This document shows, one piece after another, positions 55,658 through 64,000 of a stretch of 64,000 bases of DNA. The DNA is from Dugong dugon (Eukaryota > Chordata > Mammalia > Sirenia > Dugongidae), in assembly GCA_030035585.1 (NCBI GenBank), contig CM057469.1, positions 117,840,650 to 117,904,649 of the forward strand, in the 5' to 3' direction. The notes under the pieces were generated by a model, which was given only the letters and a program-made list of their open reading frames with translations, searched no databases and was not told where the DNA came from. Numbering within the stretch: position 1 is the stretch's first letter; each line of letters starts with the position of its first letter. The translations under genes and the position numbers were made by a program.

Positions 55658-56292
55658 TATAAACTTTTCATTACTTTATTTAATGCTTTTGACAACCATA
55701 TGAGGTAGCTACTATTTTTCACTTCATTTCATAGAGGAGAAAGCTGAAGTTTCAGGAAGTTAAATAACTTGCTATCTTAGTTATCTAGTGCTGCTGTAAC
55801 AAATGCCATAAGTGGGTGGCTTTAAAGACAGAGACTTATTTCCTCACAGTTTAGGAGGCTGGAGGTCTGCATTCAGGGCGCTGGCTTTAGGGGAAGGCTT
55901 CTTCTGTCCGTCAGCGCTCGAGGAAGGAATTGTCTCTTTGAGCTTCTGCTCCCAGGCAATCTTCATGTGGCTTGGCATCTCTCTTCCCCCATCTTTGCGT
56001 CTCTTGCTTGCTTGTTTAATCTCTTTTATATCTCCAAAGAGATTGAATTAAGACACACCCGACACGAATCCTGTTTCATTAACATAACAAAGACAACAGA
56101 TTCCCAAATGGGATTATAACAACAAGCATAGAGGTTAGGAATTGCAATACATATTTTTGGGGGACACAATTCAATTCATAACATTTGCCAATGACACACA
56201 GCTAGAAAGAGGCAAAATTCACGAGTTTATGTATGAGCCCAGGTCTCCTAGACTCCGAAGACTGCCCTGATAAGCCATTGTACCACACTGAC
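55658..56292 (-). mobile_element. MIR, antisense, split by an MaLR LTR
   Basis: 55658-55773 (cttttgacaaccatatgagg, then agaggagaaagctgaagttt) continues at 56182-56292 (ccaatgacacacagctagaa, then gagcccaggtctcctagact) once the LTR is removed. Confidence 0.88.
55774..56181 (-). mobile_element. MaLR-type (MLT1/ERVL-like) LTR, antisense, inside a MIR
   Basis: On the + strand: ctagtgctgctgtaacaaat, then ctcacagtttaggaggctgg, and the end tttttgggggacacaattca and attcataaca. Same family framework as 9323-9732. Confidence 0.78.
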
Positions 56293-56324
56293 CACAGGTA
56301 CTGACTTGTCCAAGGTGCACGCTT

Positions 56325-56370
56325 ACGTGTGTATGTGTGTATGCATGTGTGTGTGCACACATGTGTGTAG
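56325..56370. repeat. (TG)n-type microsatellite, imperfect
   Basis: Alternating tgtgtgtatg and tgtgtgcacaca units. Confidence 0.85.
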
Positions 56371-56625
56371 CCTAGAATCCAGTCATTCGTGTATTAATTA
56401 GTACAGTGCCTGGTCCCAAAAGAATTGCTCAGAAATACTAGCTGCTGCTGTTGCTGCTGTTATACAGGTGTTAACTTCCATATCTCTCAAATCACATTTC
56501 AGAGAATAGCCATATTTTACTGCAGACATCCTGGAGAGTTACAGGCATTTCTGCCAAAGAATTTCTGCAAACCCAGTAGAATATGTCATCCAAGCTGCTT
56601 CTACGTACTGGTACTGGGCAGTAAG

Positions 56626-56835
56626 TAAGAGTCCCTAGGTGGTGCAAAGGGTTAAGTACTTCATTACTAATCAAAACGTTGGAGGTTCAAATCCATGCAG
56701 AGTTACCTCGGAAGAAAGGCCTGGCGAGCTACTTCAGAAAAATAGGTGATTGAAAACCCTATGGAGCACAGTTCTCCTCTGACACACATGGGGTCCTTAT
56801 GAGTAGAAAATGACTTGAAGGTAACTGGCTAATTA
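56626..56835 (+). mobile_element. AfroSINE with target-site duplication
   Basis: Flanked by ggcagtaag at 56617-56625 and 56836-56844. B-box ggttcaaatccatgcagag, middle gaagaaaggcctggcgagct, tail ccttatgagtagaaaatgac. The cctggcgagc...aaaaccctat subfamily, as at 23661. Confidence 0.93.
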
Positions 56836-57226
56836 GGCAGTAAGCTAAGCTCACTCACTAGGTTTCTTAGTCTTCACCTGCACAGACTGCATGATTCAAA
56901 TCTGTTAGAATTACTAAATGCCATGGACTTTCACGGTTGCTTGCAAACAGTAGACTACAAGAATTTTAAAGATTTTCATTCCAAAGGCTTGTTGCAGTGC
57001 TCAAATTCACTATACACACAAGGTAAACACTTCTGATTTACATTTCAATGTTTACAATGTAGTTAAAATCAAAGCATAGGGAGGGACTTCTTTTAACTGT
57101 AAGAAGAATGTGCTATCAATTTCCATGAAAACTTGGTTTGCTGGCATCTGGATAAAAATCTTACCCCACCATGACCTAACCCCCAAATTATGTGCCCCAA
57201 TAGGTGAATTAAGTAGCCTCTAAGGT

Positions 57227-57433
57227 GTCCTGGCAGCAAAGTAGTTAAAACACTTGGCTGCTAACCGAATGATTGGTGGTTCAAACCCACCAGCTGCCCC
57301 TCAGGAGGAAGATGTGGCAGTCTGCTTCTGTAAAGATGTACAGCCTTGGAAACCCTATGGGGCATTTTGCTGTGTCCTATAGGGTTGCTATGAGTCAGAA
57401 TTGACTTGGCAGCAGTGGGTTTTGTTTTTAGGA
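57227..57433 (+). mobile_element. AfroSINE copy
   Basis: ggtgtcctggcagcaaagta, B-box ggttcaaacccaccagc, ctgtaaagatgtacagcctt, tail ttgctatgagtcagaattga. Confidence 0.94.
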
Positions 57434-57544
57434 AGAAATATCCAGAAAAGAGAGGGCAATTAACTATGTTGCCCATATCTAAAGAGAAAGGTAAAAATAA
57501 TCAACATTTAGCTCATTCTGTATGCTAGACATGGATGGATTTTC

Positions 57545-57663
57545 AATAAGCAAGGTACGCACGGGCTCGATTTTGCTTACTTAGATGTGGTGGAAAACAG
57601 CTGAAATTGTGCACTACAGATTAGTAAGTAAGCACAATTAAGCCCGTGCATACCTTGCTTACT
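57545..57663. repeat. Inverted repeat, 39-base arms around a 41-base loop
   Basis: Arm 57545-57583 against the reverse complement of 57625-57663 agrees at 34 of 39 positions (aagcaaggta and gcacgggct in both). A related third motif, acaccgtgcttact, follows at about 57676-57690. Looks like a palindromic MITE-like element; family not recognised. Confidence 0.92.
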
Positions 57664-57737
57664 GTAAGCCTGTTCACACCGTGCTTACTGGTTAATCCAC
57701 TCCTGATGCTAGACATTATAGTAGTTACATTTCACAC

Positions 57738-57955
57738 AGGTATCCCTGAGTTGCAAACGATTAAGTGCTTTACTAGCTGAAAGGTTAGCAGTTCGAACAC
57801 ACCCAGAGGCACGTTGGAAGACAGGTGTGGTGATCTGCTTCTGAAAGGTCGCACCCTTGAAAACACTATGGAACAGTTCTACTCTATACAACATGCAGTC
57901 TCCATTAGTCAAAACTGACTTGCCTTGCTGGCCACTAACAACTACAAGAATAACT
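57738..57955 (+). mobile_element. AfroSINE with target-site duplication
   Basis: Flanked by tttcacac at 57730-57737 and 57956-57963. Head ggtatccctgagttgcaaac, B-box cagttcgaacacacccagag, tail diverged (ctccattagtcaaaactgac), end ctaacaactacaag. Confidence 0.9.
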
Positions 57956-57963
57956 TTTCACAC

Positions 57964-58115
57964 GTTACCTCTTTTCATCTTCTTAACTAAATGCTTTAAC
58001 CATTAATATCACAGTTTTTCAGATTAGGAAAATAAAAGTAGCCTGACCAAAGTCACCAACCAATGGCTGAGTGACAGAGCCAGAATTCAGCCCTGGGGTC
58101 CATGTTCTTTCTGCT
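57964..58115 (-). mobile_element. MIR fragment, antisense
   Basis: cacagtttttcagattagga, then accaaagtcaccaaccaatg, agtgacagagccagaattca, gccctggggtccatgttc. Confidence 0.75.
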
Positions 58116-58960
58116 GCTCCATATGCTCTTCCTCTTTCCCTTCCCTTCCTTCCCTCCCCCATCTCCCCGTGAAGATACAGATATAGATATGCATTTGCCT
58201 TATACATATTTTACCAGCTTACCCTCAGGACAATAAAATCCTAAACTAGCTTTATATTCTTTTGGTCTACTTCCCAAAGTTGAGGAAGAGTAGTGTGATT
58301 AGATTAGATTAAAATGATTCCGTAGAACAAGGGGTCTGGGCTATAACTGGTACTGTCAGATCAGACATTCGAGGGGGACGTTCACTATTGCTTCCGTAGA
58401 TAAGTAAGAAATATTTGATCTTTAGTACTAATTAGTTTTACTGTTTCACCATCTATGTAAGGAGTGACTGTTCTCTGTATGTATATGTGTGTTTTCTGCA
58501 ACTGTTAAAAGGTGTATATACTTTAGACCTTGAAAATCTAGCTAACTCAGAGGAATTTGCCACGTGGTATAACCTTACGTTGTTAAGGTCAGGCCCCTTC
58601 AATGCAAAATGAAAAACCAAGCCCCATTAAAAATAACGTGGTTCCTTTAAAAGCAAGACACCTTTTAATTGCCCAGGAAATAACTCCTAGATTCTCATGT
58701 GCTCAATCTTCGTGAGCTCTAAGGGCTTTTTATATCACAAAGCCCTCTAGGCAGCCTGAAGCCATAGTATGAGAAGGATGGTGTGTTGGGACATTGCTCT
58801 TTTGAACTAAAAACAAGTTTTCAGGTGGAGTTGACTTCCTAAAGCCCCGTGGCCAGCCTGAGGCTTAGTGGCTAGGACTTTCGCCCTTTACCTTAACAAA
58901 CCACAGTGAGTCCTTTGGACCCAAGGACTGGGATTTCTTTGACGATGTAATGATCTATGA
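58116..58960. other. Intronic stretch, apparently unique
   Basis: A C/T-rich run lies at 58126-58167. 58540-58780 is mixed-composition unique DNA. No repeat recognised. Confidence 0.4.
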
Positions 58961-58967
58961 CAGTTAC

Positions 58968-59065
58968 ATGACTGAACAAATCACTTTAGTTTTCTGGCCT
59001 TCGGAATTTGCATATGGTGCATCATTATTTAGATCCTGTCCATCTCTGACATTCTATAATTCTAA
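58968..59065 (+). mobile_element. MIR/MIR3-type 3' fragment
   Basis: gaacaaatcactttagtttt, then cctgtccatctctgacattc and tataattctaagg. Parallels 43527-43615. Confidence 0.7.
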
Positions 59066-59069
59066 GGAC

Positions 59070-61046
59070 CTTTCCTGATTTCAGATTCATTAAAAAAAGA
59101 AAAAAGGAATACTCAAATATTTGTCACATTATAGGACACATTTGTGGTTGAACTTGGGGTTTGTGGGCTCTACGGAGAACATGTCAGTATAAAGGTTTCT
59201 TGGTTTCCTCATGTCTCGTCTGAACCTGGAACTGAAGCTTGGGGTACAGTTGGTGCCTAAGCTGTTCCAGACCATGAAGTGACCAACAATATGTATCCCA
59301 TCTCTCCTTATCATACTCCCATGGCTTTGGTCTGTGACTGATGAACGTGTGAAGCTCATGTTGGGATGGCTCTTAATCAGCGTGGTTGTTGTATATGTGG
59401 GAGACAAAGAGTGAATAGAGGTCAGTGCCTACCACAGAGGATAATCTACATATTAGCTCAATAATGTTCTCTTATTAACTGAGATCATTTGTTTATATGA
59501 CTTAAGAGCTTTTTTTCCCTCTTTTTCTCCAGGCTCATTAGTGCCTGCTGGTGAAAGCCAAGAGGTATGCCAAGGGCGGGCAGGTGGCACTGCATTCTTT
59601 AGCACACTCTACTCCAGTCTCCCGAAAGCATTCCCAGTCCCTCAAAGCCACTCCAATATGTGCGGGTATGTGTTTTAGACACATACATGTATTTTTTGGT
59701 CTGAGAACAGATATTTTCTCAATCATATGTAAAATACAATATGAGCATCTTTAGCAAAAACAAAAAGAAAAAGATATTTTAATTGACCTTTAATGTAAAA
59801 TCCAAGTAGAAACTGTTAGTAATAATGCACCTTCCAGAAATTCCCCCGCTGCCACTTCTAACCAGATTGGTGCCCTGACTGCTCCTGTTTCAGCATTCTG
59901 GGGCTGCCATAGAGTGTGAATTTCACACATCCAAGGTGCCTGGGAATTCAGTCAATATTTTCATATGATGCCAGTTCCACCAAAATAGTTACTTACTTAG
60001 ACTGACAAGTTATTTCTCATGCTAAAACCTTTAATCTTTTCTAAATGTTTTCTTCGAGGGTAGAAAGAGCAAACATGCCTTTCCAAATCTCTAGGTTATC
60101 CCAAGAGAATGACCCCTTTACCAGCTTTATACAGAGAGACCCAAGATATTGCATCCACCTTCTTCGTTCACATAGGTAGCTTTCCTTTTCTTTTTTTAAA
60201 CGATTTTAATTTTTTAAAAGGTGATTGTGTAAATATTTTATTTTATTGTGTAAATATTTTAAAACACAAGATGTTTTGCTGGTGAAGCCGGTGAGTTTGG
60301 ACAGAAATGCACGTCAGGCTGCCTGGACTAGGAAAGGTGCTACAGATTGTCTGTAAAATGTCATGGTGCTCTCTACACGGAAACTCAGAGGTTGTTAACG
60401 GCAGCAGGGCCGTAGCCTGGATCGGTAGTTTTTCAAACTAAAAATAGTCAGTACTCTGACCTATCCCAATGCAGCACTTAACTAAAGAGCTGTTTTGAGC
60501 CCCATAATCAAGTATCTCAAAAAGTCAAGTCTTTTCAAGTAGCTGTCTTCAAGTATCTCTGTCACACGGAGCTTTAAAAAAAAAAAAAAAATGCAACTTG
60601 CATCCACGTTGGTACTCTTTTCATGTGACTGTTCTGTAAACATGACACCGGGCAGGTGTTTGTACCCAGGAGAGGATCTCTAATATCTTAGTTTCACACC
60701 CACCTGAGAAAGAGGCTCGGGCGGGTCCCACAGACCCTGCTGAAGGGTGAGTCACCCCCAACCCAGCTAAAGTCTAGAGTTGAGAAAGCCAGAGCCCAAC
60801 TCTCATACAACAGGACAGGTGGAGATTAAGGACAGGCTGTATTCTTGAGGAGGAAAACGAAAATACAGTCGGGAAAAGGAATAGGGCAAGAGGTAAGATT
60901 CAGGTTGTCATATACGGGAGGAAAGTAGGAAGAGGGGGCAGGGAAGGCAGGGAATCTGGTCTCCTCTGCAAAAGCACTACCTGATGTTACCTCTAACTCT
61001 TAAACTCTTTTTGCTTCTCTGCCCTTGAATTTTCCTTTGAGGATCA
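59070..61046. other. Intronic stretch, nothing recognised
   Basis: About 2 kb with no SINE, LINE or LTR that I recognise. Poly-A run at 60573-60590. A direct duplication (ttttattgtgtaaatatttta) at about 60225-60262. The 92-codon ORF at 59129-59407 lacks domains. Confidence 0.4.
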
Positions 61047-61047
61047 T

Positions 61048-61230
61048 TTATGAGCCCTGGTGGCACAGTGGAGGTCTGGTGGCATGGTGGTTAAGAGCTT
61101 GGCTGCTAACCAAAACATTAGCAGTTTGAATCCCCCAGCCGCTCCTTAGAAACTCTATGGGGTAGTTCTGCTCTGTCCTATAGGGTCTCTATGAGTCAGA
61201 ATTGACTCGACAGCAGTGGGTTTTTTAATG
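61048..61230 (+). mobile_element. AfroSINE copy with duplicated head
   Basis: The first ~20 bases appear twice: gccctggtggcacagtgg then tctggtggcatggtgg. B-box cagtttgaatcccccagcc, tail tctctatgagtcagaattga, end cagcagtgggttttt. Confidence 0.93.
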
Positions 61231-61442
61231 GGGTTAATGGTGGCACAGTGGTTAAAGCGCGTGGCTGCTAACCGAAAGGTCTGCAGTTGGACCACAAGCT
61301 ACTCTGGGGGAAAAAGATGTGCCAATCTGCTTCTGTAAAGATTAACAGCCTTAGAAGCCCTACGGGGCAGTTCTACTCTGTCCTACAGGGTCGCTATGAG
61401 TCGGAATTGACTCAATGGCAGTGGGTTTGCTTTTTGGTTTTT
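61231..61442 (+). mobile_element. AfroSINE copy, tandem with the preceding one
   Basis: Starts within a few bases of the previous tail: ggtggcacagtggttaaagc, ctgtaaagattaacagcctt, tail tcgctatgagtcggaattga, end ggtttgctttttgg. Same orientation; long form, whereas its neighbour is the short form. Confidence 0.94.
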
Positions 61443-61444
61443 TA

Positions 61445-62228
61445 TTGACTTTACAACCTTCATCTGACCTCTGTGATTTCTCCCATGGTCTTCTTACCAT
61501 CAGAAACCTTTCAAGTGGGAATTCAATTTGTTTGTAGGTTTCTGCGAATACTGGTTATATTGTTGCCCATTATTTCCCATGATGATTTTTTTGGGGGAAA
61601 AAAAAATCTAATATTTAAGGAATTCTCTTTGTTTGATTTTTTGCCTAGAATTTTGAGGGTAACAATTGCTTTACTCAAAATGAAAACAATACCATCTTTG
61701 TCCCAGTTGCCTAACTAGAGTTTTGGAGGACAAGCTTTTGCTCAAATACCATCAATGAATGGCTGCGTCAGAATTCTGAATAGTTTCTCATGGTCAGAAC
61801 ACATTAGTGACATTTGTACAAATGATTTCCTTGCCCTGAAGAGTTCAAGTATAAATCCACAAAGAGAGCAGTGAAGCTAATATTTCTTCAGCCTTTCTTG
61901 GAGAACTTCAGTGTGAAAAGATGATTTCCGTTACAAGTTTCACTGGCAGGAAGAAGGAAGTTAAGTGAGGTTTTCATTTCCACTTTCAAAGGAATGAACT
62001 CTTTGTTTTGTTCAAAGAAATTTGCCATTTTGCAGAGACTCACTGTACTAGTGGTGGTTATGGTGGTGCACTTTAAGTCACACTTGTGATTGCTCATCAC
62101 CCTGGAAGAAATGGTGTCCTATAATGCTTGTAAAGGAGCTGATCTCCTCTACTTTGGATTAAATTTTGTACATGGGTAGAGATTATAGACATTAAAGTAT
62201 TTAATAAGAAAAATAGGATCACTGTACA
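61445..62228. other. Intronic stretch, nothing recognised
   Basis: No repeat or exon recognised; the 81-codon ORF at 61473 lacks domains. Confidence 0.4.
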
Positions 62229-62229
62229 A

Positions 62230-62428
62230 AAGGATTTCTCAGTCTCGGCATGACTGACAAATGGGGCTGGATAATTTTTTGTTGTGGACAGCTGTCCCAT
62301 GTATTGTAAGGTGTTTAACAACATCCCTGGGCTCTACTCACTAGTTATGACAACAAAAAATGGTCCAGACATTGTGAAAAGTCCCCTTGGGGGCAAACTC
62401 ATCCATGGTTGAGAACCACTGCTTTACA
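62230..62428. mobile_element. MER20-type hAT element
   Basis: gatttctcagtctcggcatg, then ctggataattttttgttgtg, gtgtttaacaacatccctgg, ggcaaactcatccatggttg and agaaccactg: the order of antisense MER20. Confidence 0.9.
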
Positions 62429-62429
62429 A

Positions 62430-62904
62430 TCTTTAAATAAAATCAAGATGTATATTTTAACCTGTAAATTTTGTATACTCTGTGCCCCATACCTACATTA
62501 TTTAATTTGCAGCATATGTTATTTTACCTGAATAAAATGTCCAAGTAACAGAAGAAATAGGTGAAAATTTGCTTCTCAATTGAAATTGTCTCTAAAATTA
62601 CTATCATTCAAAACTCTAATGAGTTTATCTTCCCATAAGTAATGTCATGAAAGTCTCTTGTCTGAAAATGATTTGCCTATGACCTCCAGTGTTGCCTAAA
62701 ATCTCACTATTTAAAGAAATCTAACACTGAAGAATGTCAACGTATTTGGAAACTACTTCCAGGATAGGAGGCATTTAACAGTTGTTCAAATAGGATTCTC
62801 TCATTGATTTCCCTTTAATTGGGCAGCTGACTAAAAATATAGCTCTGATGAAAGAGGACAGTAACAGATGTTATAGGAGGAGGTAGGTGGGTGTCTTAAG
62901 GTTT
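62430..62904. other. Intronic stretch, nothing recognised
   Basis: No repeat or exon recognised. Confidence 0.4.
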
Positions 62905-64000
62905 TCCTAGTGTCTTAGTAAGGGTGCTACAATCCCACCCTAATCCTCTTTAACATAAAAGTACAATCACAAAATGGAGGATAACCACAAAATACTAGGA
63001 ATCATGGCCCTGCCAAATTGATACACACATTTTTGGGGGGACATAATTCAATCTATGACATTCCACACTTTGGCCTCCAAAAAATCACATCCTTGCAACC
63101 TGCAAAATATATTCATCCCATCATATCATAGCAAATGTCTAACTCCAAGTCTAAAATCCAAAAATTCCTCTTCAACTGTGAAATCTAGAATACAAGTTAT
63201 TTGCTTCCAAAGGTACAGTGGCAGAACAGGCACAAGCTAGACATTTCCATTACAAATGGGAGAAACTGGAGGAAAAAGAAGGGATAACAGGCACCAAGCA
63301 AGTCAGCAGAACACATTATATTAGCCCTCAAGGCTTTGAAAATAAACCTCTGTTCTCTGAGACAATTTACACAATGGCCCTGCCCTCCAGACTCTAGGTA
63401 TTGACCACACTCTCCAGATTGAGTGGAGGCCCCTCGGCCTTGGGCTTCAGCTCTGCCTTCCAGGCCCACTGGGACAGCAACTGTTTCCTCAGTGTTAGGT
63501 GCACCATTCTCCTAGTCCATCTGAGTGGCGACTCTGCCCTTAGAAATACCAGAGGCCATGGCTCTACCCTTTGAAACCCCAGAGGTCATGGCCATACTTT
63601 TTGAGACTGAGGCAGCTTGGTTTCTTGTGTTCCTTGTCTCCTGAGCTTCTGCCTCCTGTGCCCTCTCAGCCCTCAGGCCTCATGCTGCATCTGCCCTGCT
63701 GGGGCAAGTGTTCCAAAGCTCAGTAGCTCCACCAGTAAGTGTCTGGAGGCACCCCACTCTGCCAAGAAGCCTCCTGTGCACAGGCACTAAGCTCTCTCGC
63801 TCCATGGGTTGGCTTCAGCACTGTCTTGTGCTGGTCTCCTGGTTTTCATGCTGCTGGTACTCTGCTGTGGTCTGCTGCTGCTGCCACTCCTCTGTCCATC
63901 CTCTATCACAGAATGGAGGACAACCACACAATACCAGGAATCATGGCCCAGCCAAATTGATACACATATTTTTGGGGGGTCATAATTCAATCCATGACAC
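62905..64000 (-). mobile_element. MaLR-type proviral remnant, antisense, two LTR-like ends
   Basis: Two LTR-like termini about 940 bases apart share the same end: ccaaattgatacacacattt at 63015 and ccaaattgatacacatattt at 63953, each followed by a gggggg run, cataattcaatc and tatgaca or catgaca. The text between (caagctagacatttccatta, gataacaggcaccaagcaag) resembles antisense MaLR internal sequence. No intact gene. The right LTR-like end runs to the window edge. Confidence 0.65.

Larger units (their letters stand above)
44705..64000 (+). other. CTNNA2: CTNNA2 intron, 5' part (next exon not in window)
   Basis: Starts at the strong donor gtaagt. The alpha-catenin sequence expected after KLVE (a VANLACSIS-like start) was not found downstream, so the next exon lies beyond the window. 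The contents are mostly retroelement debris. Confidence 0.85.

Noticed and set aside
1..64000. CRISPR array, bacterial operon or phage genes
   Set aside because: No regularly spaced repeats and no prokaryotic gene structure; repeats are dispersed retroelements.

Overview
The window is intronic DNA from a placental mammal, almost certainly an afrotherian and most likely elephant-like. The evidence is about 30 copies of a tRNA-derived SINE of the AfroSINE type, plus RTE-clade LINE copies whose 3' tails match the SINE tails. Both combinations are known from Afrotheria. The species call (elephant versus manatee, hyrax or other) is inference. The older pan-mammalian repeats (MIR, L2, MER5A, MER20, L1, MaLR LTRs) fit any placental genome.

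The only host protein-coding sequence I can support is two internal exons, both on the + strand, of the alpha-N-catenin gene CTNNA2. They lie at 16102-16182 (27 codons) and 44552-44704 (51 codons), separated by a 28.4-kb intron. At least 16.1 kb of upstream intron and 19.3 kb of downstream intron also lie in the window. The two exons join in frame (phase 0 on every side) across the start of the M domain, and the second carries the vinculin-binding helix. Alpha-N-catenin links cadherin/beta-catenin junctions to actin in neurons.

Layout: 1-16101 is intron with an RTE 5' fragment at its left edge, a dense SINE/RTE cluster at 5.2-7.7 kb, an MaLR-type LTR at 9.3 kb and an RTE deletion derivative at 13.7 kb. 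16183-44551 holds scattered SINEs, a perfect-cored palindrome at 24.4 kb, and the largest mobile element in the window. That element is an RTE LINE at 34.2-37.6 kb whose 5' end is inverted (twin-priming geometry), which carries a nested SINE, and which itself splits an older repeat. 44705-64000 holds a fragmented antisense L1 (47.1-50.5 kb) with two probable solo ERV LTRs, an L2 pair in opposite orientations (52-54 kb), an antisense L1 3' UTR (54.1-55.1 kb), a MIR split by an MaLR LTR (55.7-56.3 kb), a second palindrome (57.5 kb), tandem SINEs (61 kb) and an MaLR-type proviral remnant at the right edge.

I found no CRISPR array, bacterial gene, intact autonomous transposon, RNA gene or second host gene. 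Most open reading frames above 60 codons are chance frames or pieces of retrotransposon. Repeat family names are assigned from memory of consensus sequences and were not checked against a library; boundaries are usually good to about 5-20 bases.
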